57,820 nt of DNA from Verrucomicrobiota bacterium (lineage in GTDB: Bacteria; Verrucomicrobiota; Verrucomicrobiia; Limisphaerales; UBA9464). Positions 37,931-46,326 of the stretch are shown here, in pieces. A program made the position numbers and the translations under genes. Position 1 is the first letter of the stretch; the number at the start of each line of letters is the position of its first letter. The stretch covers positions 1 through 57,820 of the forward strand of contig CANGKZ010000031.1 of NCBI GenBank assembly GCA_947454705.1, given 5' to 3'. The notes under the pieces were generated by a model. It was not told the origin of the DNA. It made no database searches and was given only the letters and a program-made list of their open reading frames with translations.

Positions 37931-39445
37931 TCAGGACCTGGCCGCGGCACTTCCCGTGGCCAGGGATGTAGGGGGCGTTGGAGGCGGGGTTCGACGCGAG
38001 ATCGCGAGGACGATCATCAACACCAGCCCGGCAAGGCCACCGAGCCCAACACATAAAGCGATGTTCATTGGGCGATTGGGTCCGACCGGTGCATTGCTTC
38101 CGCCACCTGAATCGATGATTTCCAGATCGGGCAACACCGCCCTCAAGCGCGACAACTCCAATTCCTGGTTCGCCAGAGCGTCAACCACAGCTCGAATCCT
38201 CGACTCCTCGTCGATCAATCGCTTCTCCTCATTCGCGACGGCGGTCGATTCCAATTCTGATTCCTTTGCAGCCTCCAGAGACTTGACCATCGCTGCGATT
38301 TTCCGATCGAGCTGCAGCAATTGCTCATCGCGGCTGCTCTCCACCAACTCGTTCAACGCCTTCAGGTCGGCACGCTTCAGACCCAACTCGGTCTTGAGTC
38401 GCGCATCGTCGGGAGCCACGGCCAGCCGGTTCTCCAGTTTTCGGATTTCAAACTGGAGCTCGAACATCGGATTCGTGGAGGTGGCAGGGCCCAAGCGGAT
38501 CTTTCGAGACTCCTCCAGTTGAGTCTTCTCCTGCAGCAAGGCTTCGTACGCCGCTTGCTTGGACGCAAATTCCTGATGCTTGACGGAGGGGATGGAACTT
38601 CCGTTTTTTCGGCGGAATTCATCCAACGCCTGCGAGGCCTGCTCCAACTTGCGCTGGAAGGTCAGGATCTGCTGGGTGTTGGCCGCCTGCGAATTGCTCA
38701 ACTGCCCGCTGAGTTGCCGACTGTAGAACTCCACAAACTCATGCGCCCAGGCGACCGCAAACTCCCGGGCTTCGAGCCAGTCGAGTCCCTCCACCGACAT
38801 TAGGAAGGTATTCCCGGGACCCTGGCGTGCGCTGAGCGCGGGACGCCACAATGCATTGGTTCTTCCCGGCGCCGCATGACTCTCCGCGAGTTTCATTCGA
38901 ACACGTTGCAAGACCACATCCTGCACCATCTGGCTCAGAATTGAGTCGGGCGTCATGGACGATGTCTGCACGAGCCCCTTGCCACCCGCCTCTCGGGTTA
39001 CGAAGTGCAGCGTGGAAGAAGCGCGATACCGATTCGGCAGGCGGGCATTGATGGCGGCCCCGACCAATCCCGATACAACGGCACAGATCGGGATCCACCG
39101 CCATGGCAGAAGACGTGCAGGGGTGTTTGGCATGACGGAATTCACGGAAGGACGCGCCGGCGTCTGGGTTGAGCGTTGAAACCAAGTTCGCATGGCACGC
39201 CAGTGCTCGCGCGGAAGGGAAGTGACGGAATCCATCACCGCCCTGCCCCACAATCCGAGCAGCGCACCGCGCTCTGGCGAATCGAGCGCCTCGCGGACCT
39301 GGTCGCGAAAAACTTGGAGCATCGGCTCCTCGTACTCGGCGCGGAAGGAAGCGGGATAAAGCCGGGTGACGCGACGAAACCAAGCCGCATGTCGGCGAAC
39401 CCGCTCGCGTCGTGCTTCGCCGGATGGAAGTGAGGTGGGGTTCAT
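37931..39445 (-). CDS. Wzz/GumC-like chain-length protein with permease-prefix-like N-terminus
   Basis: A 504-residue protein. A cytoplasmic N-terminus with RLYPASFRAEYEEPMLQVFR (about 28-47) resembles the short prefix found on PadR-linked permeases. A first membrane helix (115-133), a periplasmic Wzz-like domain, a long coiled coil (about 255-440) and a second membrane helix (461-483) follow, the last preceded by the Pro-rich NAPVGPNRPMN typical of polysaccharide co-polymerases. The Tyr-kinase domain of BY-kinases is absent. Its ATG overlaps the padR-type stop (ATGA), so the two are co-translated. Confidence 0.78.
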   Translation of the reverse strand: MNPTSLPSGEARRERVRRHAAWFRRVTRLYPASFRAEYEEPMLQVFRDQVREALDSPERGALLGLWGRAVMDSVTSLPREHWRAMRTWFQRSTQTPARPSVNSVMPNTPARLLPWRWIPICAVVSGLVGAAINARLPNRYRASSTLHFVTREAGGKGLVQTSSMTPDSILSQMVQDVVLQRVRMKLAESHAAPGRTNALWRPALSARQGPGNTFLMSVEGLDWLEAREFAVAWAHEFVEFYSRQLSGQLSNSQAANTQQILTFQRKLEQASQALDEFRRKNGSSIPSVKHQEFASKQAAYEALLQEKTQLEESRKIRLGPATSTNPMFELQFEIRKLENRLAVAPDDARLKTELGLKRADLKALNELVESSRDEQLLQLDRKIAAMVKSLEAAKESELESTAVANEEKRLIDEESRIRAVVDALANQELELSRLRAVLPDLEIIDSGGGSNAPVGPNRPMNIALCVGLGGLAGLVLMIVLAISRRTPPPTPPTSLATGSAAARS

Positions 39446-39849
39446 GCGGGGGAAGGAAATGCGCCGCGTCGTCCACCCAGGCCCCGGCGTGTCGCGGCGC
39501 GGACGATTCGCGCCATGCGCTCCGTTTCCGCCGTCGCCACCCGGCCTCCCTGCGCGGTGAGCTTGTAATAGCGCCGACGCTCCTCGCCCGGCTCGGGATC
39601 CGGCCGCTCGCCGGCCTCGGCGATCAGCCCCGCTTCCAGCATGCGCTTCAGCGTTCCGTACAAGGTGCCCGGCCCCATGCGCACCGCCCCGTCGGTGGTC
39701 TCCATCACATCCTTCATGATGGCGTAGCCGTGCTTCTCCCCTTCCGCCAGGGCTACCAGAATCTGGTACACCGCAGGAGTCAGCGGCCCGGCAAAATCCG
39801 GATCCGCCCCCGGCGGGGGAGAGGACTGGGAAGGGTGGTCGGCTTTCAT
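39442..39849 (-). CDS. PadR family transcriptional regulator
   Basis: A 135-residue winged-helix repressor of the PadR family. It has LTPAVYQILVALAEGEKHGYAI, GPGTLYGTLKRMLEAGLI and EERRRYYKLTAQGGRV. ATG 39849 follows GAGGAG by 4 nt; the longer frame to 40059 runs into the upstream repeat. A perfect inverted repeat (39880-39898) lies 31-49 nt upstream, consistent with autoregulation. The stop overlaps the Wzz-like gene start, so it probably controls that gene too. Confidence 0.92.
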   Translation of the reverse strand: MKADHPSQSSPPPGADPDFAGPLTPAVYQILVALAEGEKHGYAIMKDVMETTDGAVRMGPGTLYGTLKRMLEAGLIAEAGERPDPEPGEERRRYYKLTAQGGRVATAETERMARIVRAATRRGLGGRRGAFPSPA

Positions 39850-39879
39850 ACGTCTCCTCGGCTCTGCATCCGCAATGGA

Positions 39880-39898
39880 TATATCCGTCACGGATATA
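39880..39898 (-). promoter_or_regulatory. Probable PadR operator
   Basis: TATATCCG-TCA-CGGATATA is a perfect 8-nt inverted repeat with a 3-nt spacer, 31-49 nt upstream of the padR-type start codon. It is strikingly AT-rich for this genome. Its position and symmetry fit binding of a dimeric winged-helix repressor. Not proven. Confidence 0.7.
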
Positions 39899-39937
39899 GT
39901 CAAATTCAAAAACCGTTTTTGGTTCCCCTCCTTCTGC

Positions 39938-40117
39938 GTTGCCGCCGCCGGAAGAAGGCGGATCACCCGAAGCCGTGAAGTCATCCGCCCTCCATTGGCA
40001 CGGACGGAGGCAACCCGGTCGCCCGATGCGCGGGATCCGCTGGAACCCGGCAACCCCAATCAGGGAACGGACGCCTTCAAACGCCCGTCTGATCCGCCTC
40101 GTTCCCTCGGCGGCTAC
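39938..40117. repeat. 180-bp element with inverted ends, copy 1
   Basis: The ends at 39938-39965 and 40090-40117 are imperfect 28-nt inverted repeats sharing the cores GCCGCCG, GGAA and AGGCGGATCA. It matches copy 2 (40165-40344) with about 14 mismatches and no gap by eye. Flanking similarity extends outward to 39917 and 40119. No conserved reading frame was recognised. Confidence 0.8.
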
Positions 40118-40164
40118 AAAACGCCGGGCCCATCCACCTCCGATTTTGGTTTCCCTCCTTCCGC

Positions 40165-40344
40165 GTAGCCGCCGCCGGAAGAAGGCGGATCACCCGAGGC
40201 AGTGAAGTGGTCCGAACTCCATTGGCACGGACGGAGGCAACCTGGTCACCCGATGCGCGGGATCCGCTGGAACCCGGCAACCCCAATCCAGCAACGGGCG
40301 CCTTCAAAAGCCCGTCTGATCCGCCTCGTTCCCTCGGCGGCTAC
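40165..40344. repeat. 180-bp element with inverted ends, copy 2
   Basis: The ends 40165-40192 and 40317-40344 pair as GTAGCCGCCG...AGGCGGATCA with the same inverted. It lies exactly 227 nt after copy 1. The extended match is 40144-40346. The two copies sit between the PadR operator region and the asd terminator. It could be a small non-autonomous mobile element or an extragenic structured repeat. Confidence 0.8.
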
Positions 40345-40435
40345 AACAGGAACAGCAACGTCGAATCGGCGTTTCGCATTCCATTCTCCGCGCCTCTGCG
40401 TCTCTGCGGTTCTCTTGATCTCTCTCGGGAAAAAC

Positions 40436-40482
40436 AAAACACCCGCGGGCTCCGGTACGACCGGATTCCCGCGGGTGTTTTT
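40436..40482 (-). terminator. Rho-independent terminator of asd
   Basis: A strong stem of AACACCCGCGGG (40438-40449) and CCCGCGGGTGTT (40468-40479), with a further CCGG/CCGG pairing possible in the loop. On the minus strand it is followed by TTTGTTTTT. It starts 26 nt after the asd stop. Confidence 0.88.
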
Positions 40483-40507
40483 GAAAACCAATTCTGCGAA
40501 TTGCGAA

Positions 40508-41512
40508 TCAGCGGAGCAGCTCTTCCGCGATCTGAACCGCGTTCAGCGCAGCGCCCTTGAGCAACTGATCGCCCGCGACCCAGAAGCAAAGGCCGTTGTC
40601 CAACGCGCAATCCAGACGGAGCCGTCCCACCGCGCAGTTGTATTTGCCCGAGACGTCGAGGGGCATCGGATACCGCTTGTTGGCGGGATCATCCACCACA
40701 TCGAGCCCGGGGGCGCGAGAGAGCACTTCGCGTGCGGCTTCCACGCTCACCGGCTTCTCGAACTCGGCGCTCACCGCCACCGAGTGCGCACGGAACACCG
40801 GAACACGCACGCAGGTCACCGAAGCGCGGAAGCCCGGATGATGCATGATCTTGCGTCCCTCGTTCTCCATCTTCATCTCCTCCTTCGTGTACCCGGAGGG
40901 CAGGAAGGAATCGACGTGAGGCAACACGTTGAAGGCGATCTGGTGCGGATACACCTCCAGGGTGCGGGGCGTGCCGGCGACGTACTCGCGGACCTGTCGT
41001 TCGAGCTCGTCCACCGCCTTGGCGCCGGTTCCCGACACGGCCTGGTAGCTCGACGCAAACACGCGGCGAACTCCGAAGGCCTGATGCAGCGGATACAGCG
41101 CCATCAGCGTGATCACCGTGGTGCAGTTCGGGTTGGCGAGGATGCCCTTGTGGAGCTTCACGTCGCCCGGATTGATTTCCGGAACCACCAGGGGAACGGA
41201 ATCATCCATGCGGAAGGCGGAGGAATTATCCACCACCACGCACCCGGCCGCGGCGGCGATGGGCGCGAATTCGCGGGAGATCGAACCGCCGGCGCTGAAC
41301 AACGCGATGTCGATGCCCTTGAAGGAATCGCGCGTCAGTTCGGTGACGGTGTGTTCAACGCCCTTGAATTTGAGGCGGCGGCCGACCGAGCGGGCCGAGG
41401 CTAGGAGTGTGAGTTTGCCCACCGGGAAGTTTCGCTTCTCGAGGGTTTCGATCATTTCCACGCCGACGGCGCCTGTGGCGCCGACGACGGCCACGTGCGG
41501 AGTGCGATTCAT
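40508..41512 (-). CDS. asd: Aspartate-semialdehyde dehydrogenase
   Basis: A 334-residue enzyme that reduces aspartyl phosphate to the semialdehyde, the branch point to lysine/diaminopimelate, threonine and methionine. It shows the NADP-binding VAVVGATGAVGVEMI, the active-site Cys130 in LANPNCTT, SSYQAVSGTGAKAVDEL and VPVFRAHSVAVSAEFEKPVS. It is a single-gene unit with its own terminator. hom and thrC of the same pathway lie 13 kb to the right; lysC and thrB are not in the window. Confidence 0.96.
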   Translation of the reverse strand: MNRTPHVAVVGATGAVGVEMIETLEKRNFPVGKLTLLASARSVGRRLKFKGVEHTVTELTRDSFKGIDIALFSAGGSISREFAPIAAAAGCVVVDNSSAFRMDDSVPLVVPEINPGDVKLHKGILANPNCTTVITLMALYPLHQAFGVRRVFASSYQAVSGTGAKAVDELERQVREYVAGTPRTLEVYPHQIAFNVLPHVDSFLPSGYTKEEMKMENEGRKIMHHPGFRASVTCVRVPVFRAHSVAVSAEFEKPVSVEAAREVLSRAPGLDVVDDPANKRYPMPLDVSGKYNCAVGRLRLDCALDNGLCFWVAGDQLLKGAALNAVQIAEELLR

Positions 41513-41591
41513 AAAAGGTCGAGCAGCCTAGGAGACGCCACGGAAGTGTCGAGGCGAACTTTTCAGCCTAGAAACAGCAGTTAAAGAAGAG

Positions 41592-41741
41592 TTCAACCAC
41601 AGATGGACACGGATGAACACGGATGGAACTGAACGGAGTGGAAGATTCATAGATCACCCAAAAGGTGAAACCGTTCGAGCCCGGTCCCACCACCCATCTC
41701 CTTCTCTATCTGTGTGAATCTGTTTCCATCTGTGGTTTCAA
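41592..41741. repeat. Intergenic element with inverted ends and 10-nt internal repeats
   Basis: AACCACAGATGGA near the left end (41595-41607) recurs inverted as TCCATCTGTGGTT (41725-41737). The left arm continues as CACAGATGGA, CACGGATGAA, CACGGATGGA, a 10-nt period. It fills most of the 237-nt gap between asd and the flavoprotein gene. Confidence 0.6.
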
Positions 41742-41749
41742 CTACCGTT

Positions 41750-42337
41750 TCAAGGCGCCACCCAGGTGCCCCGCCAGCACGCGACCCCTTCCCCCGACTG
41801 CCAAAGGAACCGCGCCCGCACGTGCCCGGTTGGGTTCAACGCCAGCAACTCCATCTCGCGCGCTTCAAACCGCAGAACACCGAACTGCGACTCCCCGTCC
41901 CCGCAGGTTTCCCAGCCTTCGGACGGTGTACCAATCCTGATTCCGGGCGCGACCCGACGACGGTAGTTCACCGCGTTCACCGCCGGCACTCCCGCCCACG
42001 CGGCTGCGGACACCTCATCGTCGCGATGCACCGTCACCCGCCCGCGGGCGCGCAGCTGGAGCTGCGTTCTCGGATCGTAAAACACCCACACGCATTCGGG
42101 TTGCTCCGATGCCTGTTTCATTTTTGGGGCACGCGCATCGCTGAAACAGGTCCAGGTGCGGGCGGCGGGATCGACCGATCGAAGCACGATCACGCGGGCA
42201 TCCGGTCCCGACGGCGTGGCCGTGGACAGCACCGGGGTCCGCCACGGATGCGCCACGTCGCCGGCCGCAGCCGACAGCTCCGTCCAAATCCGCGCGGGTA
42301 GCGCGTCGAGCGATTCAAAGTTCCAGGGCTGGTGCAT
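41750..42337 (-). CDS. Pyridoxamine 5'-phosphate oxidase-like FMN-binding protein
   Basis: A 195-residue FMN-binding split-barrel protein. It has ARVIVLRSVDPAARTWTCFS, DARAPKMKQASEQPECVWVF and QLQLRARGRVTVHRD, a layout closest to the Pyridox_oxase_2 (Alr4036-like) group rather than true PdxH. The C-terminal GHVRARFLWQSG segment takes the place of the PdxH substrate region. The substrate is therefore uncertain. The start ATG overlaps the TGA of the DUF4380 gene by one base (TGATG), so both are in one operon. Confidence 0.82.
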   Translation of the reverse strand: MHQPWNFESLDALPARIWTELSAAAGDVAHPWRTPVLSTATPSGPDARVIVLRSVDPAARTWTCFSDARAPKMKQASEQPECVWVFYDPRTQLQLRARGRVTVHRDDEVSAAAWAGVPAVNAVNYRRRVAPGIRIGTPSEGWETCGDGESQFGVLRFEAREMELLALNPTGHVRARFLWQSGEGVACWRGTWVAP

Positions 42338-43326
42338 CAACGGCCTCCGGAGACCACGCGACGCGCCTCCTCCACGGGATCCTTCGAACGGCGCGGCAGC
42401 AGCGTGTAGCGATTGGTGGCCGAGAGGCGCTCGCCCTGCGACAGCGTCTTGAGCCGGCCCAGCGTTTCCAATTCCACGTACGGAGTCGGGTCTGGATTGG
42501 TGTAAATCTCCGTGCTGCATCCGCCGTCGGCATGCGGTGCCGCCGCATTGCGATCGGTCTCAATACCCAGCACCCAGTCCTTGCCCACCCACACGATGTG
42601 TCCGGCGTCGTTGCCGATCTTGTGGCTCGCCGCGGTGTCGCGTCGCAGCTCGATCCAGTCCTTGCGAACGGTCATGTGATTGGTGGGAATGCCCCACTCG
42701 TGCGACACACCGCCGGGAAACTTGCTGTCCTTGGGGATCGGCAAAAACGCGGCGACCGGATCCTTGGTCTGCGTGATCACCCACACCCCGACCTCCACCG
42801 GCGGGCCCTGCACTTTTTCATAAGTGGTGACCACCTCAACGGAATCGCTGCCGGGCCGCAGGGAGAAACGACGTTCGGTTTTGATTCCGAACCGCGCGCT
42901 CACCGGCGAGGTCAACACCACGGCGGAATCCTGCGTCACGCGAAACGCGAGCGGGGCGGCGTCGAAGACATCGGGCGGCGGCCAGTTCCACGCGCTCTGC
43001 GGTGCGGGCCAGGTTTTGTCGCCACCGAAGCTTCCGTGCGAAGCCTCCCACGGCTTTGCCATCATGGCTTTGCCGGCGAGATTCGCGTTTTCCCAGAACG
43101 GTCCGGTCTGCTGCCCGGCGCGGCGAAACTGCATCCAGCGTCCCACCGACGGCACGATCACCGCCTCGACCCGCCCGTTGGACAACACCACGGCATCGGA
43201 CCAGCCGTTGTATCGCACGTTGGTTTTGACCGACACCGAATCGGCAGCGGCCCGATTCGCGAGAACGAGGCCAAGGCCAAGGGACAAAGACACGAGTCCC
43301 CGGAGGAATTTCTGATGCGTGTTCAC
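42337..43326 (-). CDS. Secreted DUF4380 family protein
   Basis: A 329-residue protein with a signal peptide (FLRGLVSLSLGLGLVLANRA, cleavage near AAADS). Its beta-sandwich has VVLSNGRVEAVIVPSVGRWM at the start, as in DUF4380/aldose-mutarotase-like folds. GTG 43326, preceded by AGAGG about 10 nt upstream, gives a normal signal peptide; the longer frame to 43425 overlaps the promoter space of the divergent FmdB gene. A role in binding or processing sugars outside the cytoplasm is a guess from the fold. Confidence 0.72.
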   Translation of the reverse strand: MNTHQKFLRGLVSLSLGLGLVLANRAAADSVSVKTNVRYNGWSDAVVLSNGRVEAVIVPSVGRWMQFRRAGQQTGPFWENANLAGKAMMAKPWEASHGSFGGDKTWPAPQSAWNWPPPDVFDAAPLAFRVTQDSAVVLTSPVSARFGIKTERRFSLRPGSDSVEVVTTYEKVQGPPVEVGVWVITQTKDPVAAFLPIPKDSKFPGGVSHEWGIPTNHMTVRKDWIELRRDTAASHKIGNDAGHIVWVGKDWVLGIETDRNAAAPHADGGCSTEIYTNPDPTPYVELETLGRLKTLSQGERLSATNRYTLLPRRSKDPVEEARRVVSGGR

Positions 43327-43427
43327 ACCCACAACCTCTGGCGGATGCGTCCATGGCTCAAGCCTGGAATCGGCGGGCCCGGAGGCCATCCCCTTGACGG
43401 TTCCGATTCGACTCCGAAGATGCACCC

Positions 43428-43937
43428 ATGCCGATCTACGAGTTCGCCTGCCCGAAGTGCCGTCGGATCTACAATTTCCTTTCGAAGCGGATCAACCCCT
43501 CCCACACGCCCACGTGCCCGAAGTGCGGGAACAAGAATCTGAGCCGACAGATGAGCCGGTTCGCAGCGTTGAAGGGCGTGGCGGAGCCCGCATCCGCGGG
43601 TATTGCCGACGGACCAGAGGGAGGCGGGCCGATGCCGGATCTCGACGATCCGCGGGTGGAGCGCGCCATGTCGGAAATGGAGCGAGACATGGAACACCTC
43701 GATGAAAACAACCCGCGCCACATGGCCCACATGCTGAAGAAGATGAAGGACATCATGCCTCCGGGCAGCATTCCGAAGGAGATGGACGTGGCCATCCGCC
43801 GACTCGAAGCCGGCGAGGATCCGGACAAGATCGAGGAAGACATGGGCGACGTGCTCGGCGACTGGATGGGCGGCGAGGGCGGTCCCGTTTCAGGCGGAGG
43901 CGGCTACACGCAGGACAGCGGACTGTACGATTATTGA
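43428..43937 (+). CDS. FmdB-family zinc-ribbon protein
   Basis: A 169-residue protein with an N-terminal zinc ribbon (MPIYEFACPKC ... TCPKCGNKNL, two CxxC pairs) typical of the FmdB regulatory family. An acidic, Met-rich helical region and a Gly-rich tail ending in LYDY follow. The family name comes from a formamidase-operon regulator, but most members have no proven function. It is divergent from the DUF4380 gene, 101 nt apart. Confidence 0.82.
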   Translation: MPIYEFACPKCRRIYNFLSKRINPSHTPTCPKCGNKNLSRQMSRFAALKGVAEPASAGIADGPEGGGPMPDLDDPRVERAMSEMERDMEHLDENNPRHMAHMLKKMKDIMPPGSIPKEMDVAIRRLEAGEDPDKIEEDMGDVLGDWMGGEGGPVSGGGGYTQDSGLYDY

Positions 43938-43948
43938 GCCCCGAGGGG

Positions 43949-43985
43949 CAGTTGAAGGGTTAAAAAAGTTGGAGGGTTGAAGGGG
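43949..43985 (-). repeat. 37-nt dispersed repeat, copy 2
   Basis: The reverse complement matches 13923-13959 at 34 of 37 positions. It begins 11 nt after the FmdB stop codon. Confidence 0.8.
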
Positions 43986-44003
43986 AAATCGGCAGCGCCC
44001 CAC

Positions 44004-44031
44004 TTTGGACTTTGGACCTCGGACTTTGGAC
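44004..44031. repeat. Heptamer repeat TTTGGAC
   Basis: Four units read TTTGGAC, TTTGGAC, CTCGGAC, TTTGGAC. This is the complement of the GTCCAAA tract at 48101-48135. Confidence 0.8.
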
Positions 44032-44111
44032 CTGCCCCGAAGGCATCCCAAATCCAAATCAAAATGCTATTGGACGGAATGCGTTCAACCGGTAGCGTCT
44101 CGCCCGCGGTT

Positions 44112-44185
44112 TGGCCGATGGTGTAATGGTAACACAGGGGTCTTTGGAGCCCTTATTCATGGTTCGAATCCATGTCGGCCAGCCA
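44112..44185 (+). tRNA. tRNA-Gln (anticodon UUG)
   Basis: The acceptor stem TGGCCGA pairs with TCGGCCA, with discriminator G and an encoded CCA. The D-arm is GTG-TAATGGTAA-CAC. The anticodon loop CTTTGGA has UUG at 34-36, closed by GGGGT/GCCCT. The T-arm is CATGG-TTCGAAT-CCATG. All arms close, so the gene looks intact. No integrase or attachment duplication was seen next to it. Confidence 0.95.
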
Positions 44186-44303
44186 ATTTCGCCCTCCCAA
44201 GCAACTTCCCCGCCGGCGGCAATCCGGGCCTTCTGCCTCCTAAACCGACTCCTGATGCGCGGCAACTGCGAAAAGCAGCGCCACCAAATCGAGACCCTGA
44301 AAT

Positions 44304-44990
44304 CTACTTCGCGCTGGAGCGACGGCGCAGGGCCACAGCTCCCGCCAGCAGCGCAACTCCGAGGATCAACGTGGATCTGGGCTCGGGAACCGGGGCGATA
44401 TCGGATCCGAGAATTCCCCAACTGTTCAGCTTGGCCACATTTCCATTCGCCAGATCCGCCACCAGCAAAGTCCAGGTGCCGTTGGGATTTTCACCCACCA
44501 GCGTGTCCAGCGTCGCCGACCGGCTTGCGCTCGTCGCGCTGGTGCGTCCATCCGACTGCCAGTTCCCCGTCAACTGCCCGGAGCCATTCAGGGTGTACAG
44601 ACCGGACTGGTAGGTATGGATATCGCTCGTGGCACCATAACCAATCGTCAAATTGAAGCCCGAATCCCCGTAGCCGGTGGTCGTGTCCGACAACGAAAGC
44701 CCGGGGCGATTGATCAACACCACAGTCGTTCCAGCAGGGCTGACCAGCTGCACGTAAAGATCCCCACTCCACGCGGTCTCGCCCGTTGCGTTGCCGATGT
44801 CCAGGGAGATGTTCAGATCCCGCAGCACGGTGACCGGCGTGCTGATGGTCAGGGTGCGGGCCAACCCCGAAGAGGGAGGGTCGTCGATCTGATTGTTGGA
44901 ACTCAGCGTCTCGCTGTTTTGAAAAATGGCCGCGCTTGCAGTGAATCCAGCCGCGAGCGCGGTCAGGATCAAGAGGGTCCAGGGTTTCAT
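44304..44990 (-). CDS. PEP-CTERM protein with proprotein-convertase P-like domain
   Basis: A 228-residue exported protein. A signal peptide (MKPWTLLILTALAAGFTASA) is followed by a beta-rich domain with LNISLDIGNATGETAWSGDL and YVQLVSPAGTTVVLINRPG, as in P/Homo-B domains. It ends in the PEP-CTERM sorting signal VPEPRSTLILGVALLAGAVA plus LRRRSS. Exosortase would cut near PEP and anchor it for export. ATG 44996, two codons upstream, is equally possible. No exosortase gene is in the window. Confidence 0.87.
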   Translation of the reverse strand: MKPWTLLILTALAAGFTASAAIFQNSETLSSNNQIDDPPSSGLARTLTISTPVTVLRDLNISLDIGNATGETAWSGDLYVQLVSPAGTTVVLINRPGLSLSDTTTGYGDSGFNLTIGYGATSDIHTYQSGLYTLNGSGQLTGNWQSDGRTSATSASRSATLDTLVGENPNGTWTLLVADLANGNVAKLNSWGILGSDIAPVPEPRSTLILGVALLAGAVALRRRSSAK

Positions 44991-45244
44991 GGTCATTCCG
45001 GCTTCTAAGTTGGGATTGGCAGCCACCGTGTTCCAAGTTTTCGGAATCGTATCAGGGATTGTTGACGCTCCAATAGGACAGACTGGGCGGAGCCGCGTGT
45101 TGAACCGGAGCTCGCCATGCAGGTGGGCCGCCTCGTCAATCTCGCGGTCTTTCAGCCATTCGCCGCGAACCCGCGAAACGCCCACCGCCGTACGCGCTGA
45201 TCCTTCCCTACCGTCTTACCGCATCCCCCCCTTTTCAAGCAGTC

Positions 45245-45994
45245 TCAAAGCCGATTTCGCCGGAATCGAATTCCACGGCGCGCGAGAGAAAACATCAGCA
45301 ACGCCATCCCGGAAATTGCCGTCGCACGCACCGGCTCCGGAACCGACACCACTTCGATGTTCACATCCATGTAGGGCGGATGTCCGGAAATCACCGATTT
45401 TTCCCATCCGTCCACATGCTGTTCGTCCCAGGGATTGATCCCCGTGAGGCTCGAACCGGTGAAAATGTAGGTGTAATTCAGCGTCAACAACCCCGGCGTG
45501 ACGGTGGGCACGTTGTACTCCGCAATCGGACCGTTCACCGCCACGTGAACTCCGTTCGCGAACGGTTGAACCGCATCACCCAGATTGTTCTTCCACACCA
45601 GCAGGTAGTGGATTCCCGAAAGCAGCATGGGCGCCGGGGATCCGGTGACCGGTGCGAACACGTAGTCGAAATCCGCCTCCAACGCCGAGCTTCCGCCAAG
45701 CGTGACCGTTGCTGTCGCTTCCGCCGTCGCAGCCCCCTGCTTCCAAACCTCCAGCACCGCGGTGCCTGATGAATATTGGGAGTAGTTGAATGCGCCAAGG
45801 CGGGTCACCAACACGTCCTCATTGGGCGTGAAATAGAAACCAAACGTGCCCGGGGTCTGACCAACGCTGCCTCCCACCGCACTGGCCTTGTCGAACAAGG
45901 CGCCGGATGCCTGCAGGGACTCCGGAATCGCCGCCGTTCCACCCACGACCACGCCTGCAACCACGAGGGATTGGACCCAATTTGGTACACACAT
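45245..45994 (-). CDS. PEP-CTERM sorting-domain protein
   Basis: A 249-residue exported protein. A signal peptide (WVQSLVVAGVVVGGTAA) is followed by a beta-sandwich-like body (FGFYFTPNEDVLVTRLGAFN; SGIHYLLVWKNNLGD) of unknown function. The sorting signal is VPEPVRATAISGMALLMFSL followed by basic residues. ATG 45994 is preferred to TTG 46000. It lies upstream of the other PEP-CTERM gene on the same strand, 250 nt apart, so the two may be independent units. Confidence 0.82.
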   Translation of the reverse strand: MCVPNWVQSLVVAGVVVGGTAAIPESLQASGALFDKASAVGGSVGQTPGTFGFYFTPNEDVLVTRLGAFNYSQYSSGTAVLEVWKQGAATAEATATVTLGGSSALEADFDYVFAPVTGSPAPMLLSGIHYLLVWKNNLGDAVQPFANGVHVAVNGPIAEYNVPTVTPGLLTLNYTYIFTGSSLTGINPWDEQHVDGWEKSVISGHPPYMDVNIEVVSVPEPVRATAISGMALLMFSLARRGIRFRRNRL

Positions 45995-46326
45995 ATACAA
46001 GCTACGCTGACCGACACATCTGATTCATTGGATCCGGAATCGGGTCCCTCTGTCATGGAATTGCCATGCATCCCGTGCCGAATCCGTCCGCAACCTTCCC
46101 ACTGGGCCCCTCCCTCAAAGGGAATCCGGCATCGATACCGCTGAGAGATCGCCGAGCTCGACTCGCCGCCCGGCCACCGTCTCTCGTCATTCGCATTCAT
46201 CACCAGAGCCCGCAAAAATCGTCGACCGCGAAGCCCTGAACAAACGACGTAGGCGAAACGCTACCGGTGAACCCATTTCCAACTCAAGCGCGGAACCATG
46301 GCGCGAACGGAGTGTCGGTGGTGGGT
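45995..46326. other. Gene-free stretch between PEP-CTERM gene and TetR promoter
   Basis: No gene, RNA or repeat was recognised in these ~330 nt. They must contain the promoter of the PEP-CTERM gene on the minus strand, but no clear -35/-10 pair was found. Confidence 0.4.

Noticed and set aside
44112-44185. tRNA-Gln as an attachment site for an integrated element
   Set aside because: No integrase, no duplicated tRNA 3' end and no shift in gene content beside it were seen.
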